In this document: piece by piece, positions 61,796 through 64,000 of the stretch
How positions within the stretch are numbered: position 1 is the stretch's first letter
Layout of the letters: every line of letters starts with the position of its first letter
DNA from: Treponema vincentii
GTDB taxonomy: Bacteria > Spirochaetota > Spirochaetia > Treponematales > Treponemataceae
DNA length: 64,000 nt
Reading direction: 5' to 3'
Assembly: GCF_018336815.1 (NCBI RefSeq)
Contig: NZ_CP050497.1
Location: 1,798,001 to 1,862,000, forward strand
The notes under the pieces: generated by a model
What the model was told of the DNA's origin: nothing
The model's input: the letters and a program-made list of their open reading frames with translations, nothing else
Databases searched by the model: none
Program-made: the position numbers and the translations under genes

Positions 61796-62319
61796 TGGAC
61801 TGGCTCATAACCGGTAGAGTTCGGGGTACATTCGGTCTCGAAGGCTTCATTAAAATTGAAAGCTGTTCGGGCGAGTATGAACATTTTCTAAACTTAAAAG
61901 AGATAAAGCTGCAACTTCCATCCAAAGGGACGGAAACACAGCATCCCGAAATCTTCTATCAGGTTGAAGAGTGTGTTATCCGTAATGCGGATGCATTATT
62001 AAAACTACGAGGTATCGATTCGCCTGAGGCGGCAAAGAAGCTGCACGGCGCGGATATATTGGTTCCTCGGGATATGGCTTGCCCGCTTGAACGCGGCGAG
62101 TTTTATATCAATGATCTTTGTAATTCTGACCTTGTGTACAAAGGAAATTCTGTGGGTACAATTGCAGATGTAGTGGAAGGCGGAGGCGGATTGTTATTGG
62201 AAGTCTCCGAGGCTGCAACAGGCAGAACCGTGTATGTTCCGTTTCGCTCTCAATTTATTGGGAAGATAAACATAGCGGCAAAGCAGGTTGAGCTTATGCA
62301 CCGCTGGATTCTCGAATGA
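61795..62319 (+). CDS. rimM: 16S rRNA processing protein RimM
   Basis: 174 residues: GRVRGTFGLEGFIKIE at the N-terminus (RimM beta-barrel), LRGIDSPEAAKKLHGADILVPR, then a PRC-barrel with GEFYINDLCNSDLVYKGNSVG and FRSQFIGKINIAAKQVEL. RimM binds S19 and assists 30S head assembly. Starts overlap the flanking genes by 1 and 4 bases. Confidence 0.95.
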   Translation: MDWLITGRVRGTFGLEGFIKIESCSGEYEHFLNLKEIKLQLPSKGTETQHPEIFYQVEECVIRNADALLKLRGIDSPEAAKKLHGADILVPRDMACPLERGEFYINDLCNSDLVYKGNSVGTIADVVEGGGGLLLEVSEAATGRTVYVPFRSQFIGKINIAAKQVELMHRWILE

Positions 62320-63062
62320 GATTCAATGTGCTGACCTTGTTTCCCGAAATACCCGCCGCCTTTTTCGAATCGTCGATCATGGCGAAGGCGGTTGAGCGGG
62401 GGCTTATTACCTACAATCTGGTGAATATCCGCGACTTTGCTTACGACAAGCATCGAACCTGTGATGATCTAACCTACGGCGGCGGAGCTGGAATGCTCCT
62501 ATTGCCGCAGCCGCTTTCGCTCGCGCTCGATTCCGTACAGGCTGCCGAAAAACGGGTTATCTATGTAACCCCTTCCGGTAAACCCTTGACGCAATCACGT
62601 GCAGCGGAGCTTGCGCGAGAACAAGAGCTCGTGTTTATCTGCGGCCGCTACGAAGGAATTGATCAGCGAATCATCGACGAATACGTTGACGATGAAATTT
62701 CGCTCGGCGACTACGTTATGTCCTCAGGTGAACTTGCTGCACTCGTAATAATAGACGCGGTGTACCGCTTGATCGACGGCGTTATTTCCCGCGAATCCCT
62801 TGAAGAGGAGAGCTTTTCCGACGGTTTGTTGGAATACCCCCAGTACACACGGCCGCAGATATTCAGGGACAGGGCTGTTCCTGAAGTGCTTCTGTCCGGC
62901 CACCACGAGCACATTCGTAAATGGCGGCTTGAACAGCGGATTAGAAAGACGCTTGCCATGCGTCCCGACTTGCTGACAGCAATCCGTAGTTTGCCTGAAT
63001 GGACAAAAGAAGCGGAACTTATTTTACAGGAGATAACAAATGGCAGAGAATTTAATTCGTAA
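62316..63062 (+). CDS. trmD: tRNA (guanine37-N1)-methyltransferase TrmD
   Basis: 248 residues. [42 protein letters not shown], the trefoil-knot SAM site [13 protein letters not shown] and [18 protein letters not shown], and [10 protein letters not shown] are all present. It makes m1G37 to prevent frameshifts. It overlaps rimM by 4 and rplS by 23 bases. Confidence 0.97.
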   Translation: MRFNVLTLFPEIPAAFFESSIMAKAVERGLITYNLVNIRDFAYDKHRTCDDLTYGGGAGMLLLPQPLSLALDSVQAAEKRVIYVTPSGKPLTQSRAAELAREQELVFICGRYEGIDQRIIDEYVDDEISLGDYVMSSGELAALVIIDAVYRLIDGVISRESLEEESFSDGLLEYPQYTRPQIFRDRAVPEVLLSGHHEHIRKWRLEQRIRKTLAMRPDLLTAIRSLPEWTKEAELILQEITNGREFNS

Positions 63063-63399
63063 GATTGAAGAAAAACAAAAGATTGTCGAAAAACCTTCTT
63101 TTAAAGTAGGCGATACCGTAAAGGTACACTTCAAGATTATTGAAGGAAAAACCGAACGTATTCAGATATATGAAGGCTTGGTGCTGTGCTTTAAAAATGC
63201 CGGTATCGGTCGGACATTCACCGTAAGAAAGAACTCTTACGGCGTTGGTGTCGAGCGCGTATTCCCGCTTCACTCACCGCGTATTGCAAAGGTGGAAGTT
63301 GTGCATGCCGGTAAGGTACGCCGTGCCAAGCTGTACTACATCCGCGAGAAGATCGGTAAGGCAGCAAAGATTAAGACACTGCTGCAGAAAAAGAACTAG
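63040..63399 (+). CDS. rplS: 50S ribosomal protein L19
   Basis: 119 residues. [47 protein letters not shown] and [19 protein letters not shown] are the bL19 blocks. The first codons overlap the 3' end of trmD. Last ribosomal gene of the operon. Confidence 0.97.
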   Translation: MAENLIRKIEEKQKIVEKPSFKVGDTVKVHFKIIEGKTERIQIYEGLVLCFKNAGIGRTFTVRKNSYGVGVERVFPLHSPRIAKVEVVHAGKVRRAKLYYIREKIGKAAKIKTLLQKKN

Positions 63400-63404
63400 C
63401 GGAT

Positions 63405-64000
63405 ATGCAAACCGTAGCGGAACGGTCGGCGCTTATTATTCCGTTAAGCTGGAACACTGCGCTTAATAAGACCGTTCTTTTACACGGGAATACTGCTGCC
63501 GGTTTTTCCGAGAATGAACCGGTAACGGTTCGGGTGCTGTCAATCCTTAAAAACAATACGATACGGATTGCCGTCAAGGGGATCGTATTGCAAGCACAGA
63601 CAAAAGCTCTTTCTCAGGATATTCGAGAAGGAGCTTTTTTATTGATGCGTGTTCATATTGCCGAGAACACGGTGGTACTAACACCGTACCCAAAATATGT
63701 ACCGCAACCGCTGCCGCATGGCGATGTATTTACCCAGCTCGCCATACCGCAGTCCGACCTTACGGCGGCATTGATCGCCTTTTTCCGTCAAGCCGAACAG
63801 CCGCTTCAATCCCGCCCACTTTTAAAAATCCTTTCTTCGCTCTCTGCGTTTGCCCCGCACGAGAAAAAAGCTGCTTTTGCCGCAGCGCTCCTCTACTCCC
63901 GCGGCATTGAACCTTCGCCACAGCTGATTGCACAATGCCTCACAGCGCTTTTCGGCCTTTCCGATAAGCAGGGAAGAACCGCTGTCGAAGAATGGGACGA
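63405..64000 (+). CDS. Unknown protein, 3' end outside window
   Basis: ATG 63405 starts five bases after the rplS stop codon, so it is probably part of the same transcript. The frame stays open to the window edge (at least 198 codons). It begins MQTVAERSALIIPLSWNTAL and includes an SHS2/OB-like stretch (PVTVRVLSILKNNTIRIAVKG and LLMRVHIAENTVVLTPY). Such a segment recalls proteins downstream of this operon in other spirochaetes, including flagellar hook-length-type proteins, but I do not assign a family. Confidence 0.6.
   Translation, partial: MQTVAERSALIIPLSWNTALNKTVLLHGNTAAGFSENEPVTVRVLSILKNNTIRIAVKGIVLQAQTKALSQDIREGAFLLMRVHIAENTVVLTPYPKYVPQPLPHGDVFTQLAIPQSDLTAALIAFFRQAEQPLQSRPLLKILSSLSAFAPHEKKAAFAAALLYSRGIEPSPQLIAQCLTALFGLSDKQGRTAVEEWD

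Overview
The window looks like chromosome from a host-associated Treponema of moderate GC. The grounds are the mix of spirochaete-type lipoproteins, a BspA-like leucine-rich-repeat surface lipoprotein, poly-G promoter architecture like that known from T. pallidum, a thioredoxin-linked class III ribonucleotide reductase module, and an ordinary bacterial core (recA, rpsP-khpA-rimM-trmD-rplS, tsaD). Species is not resolvable from the sequence alone; the GC seems too high for T. denticola.

Layout. 1-5.7 kb: a partial membrane protein, a frameshifted Lon-like protease, a membrane protein and a GNAT acetyltransferase. 5.8-9.1 kb: an accessory patch with an unpaired RelB/DinJ antitoxin, a BrnT/BrnA pair and a DUF4143 ATPase behind three evenly spaced operator repeats. 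9.2-13.6 kb: cutC, decayed mobile DNA (IS5-type transposase tail, truncated hydroxyacyl-CoA dehydrogenase), an LRR lipoprotein and a chromate-transporter pair. 14-26 kb: a leftward operon of alpha-2-macroglobulin, MFS transporter, GH2 glycosidase and PBP1C. 26-31 kb: tRNA-Arg, TlpA-CcdA redox pair, LysR regulator, LysM/M23 protein, AhpC. 31-42.8 kb: an accessory island with a ParB-like protein, a broken AAA/DUF1703 gene, a two-domain AAA+ ATPase followed by two signal-less LRR proteins, small proteins, a promoter carrying 17 consecutive G, a tandem zinc-finger protein, a 988-aa LRR lipoprotein and a protein resembling uracil-DNA glycosylases. 42.9-51.6 kb: WYL regulator, tsaD, divergent polysaccharide deacetylase, tRNA-Pro, DUF4418 plus ABC ATPase, recA, pth/dtd, rsmG. 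51.9-59 kb: dicarboxylate symporter, a sugar-type ABC transporter (binding protein and two permeases), a DUF1858/binding-protein-like gene and a Crp-family regulator. 59.5-64 kb: tRNA with CAT anticodon, nrdG with a redoxin partner behind probable NrdR boxes, the rpsP operon and a partial unknown gene.

Two features run through the whole window. First, at least ten intergenic sites carry tandem or nested perfect hairpins that fall into a few families (called A-E here). One family is inserted inside another, and two copies differ by paired substitutions that preserve base pairing. Second, four genes (Lon-like, pth, an ABC permease, a Crp-like regulator) are each broken by exactly one extra base in an A/T homopolymer. 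That is either a systematic sequencing error or real slippage, and should be settled before those genes are called pseudogenes.

The strongest regulatory observation is the poly-G tract at 38508-38524. It lies between a TTGACT and a TATTAT hexamer, so changes in tract length would change promoter spacing.
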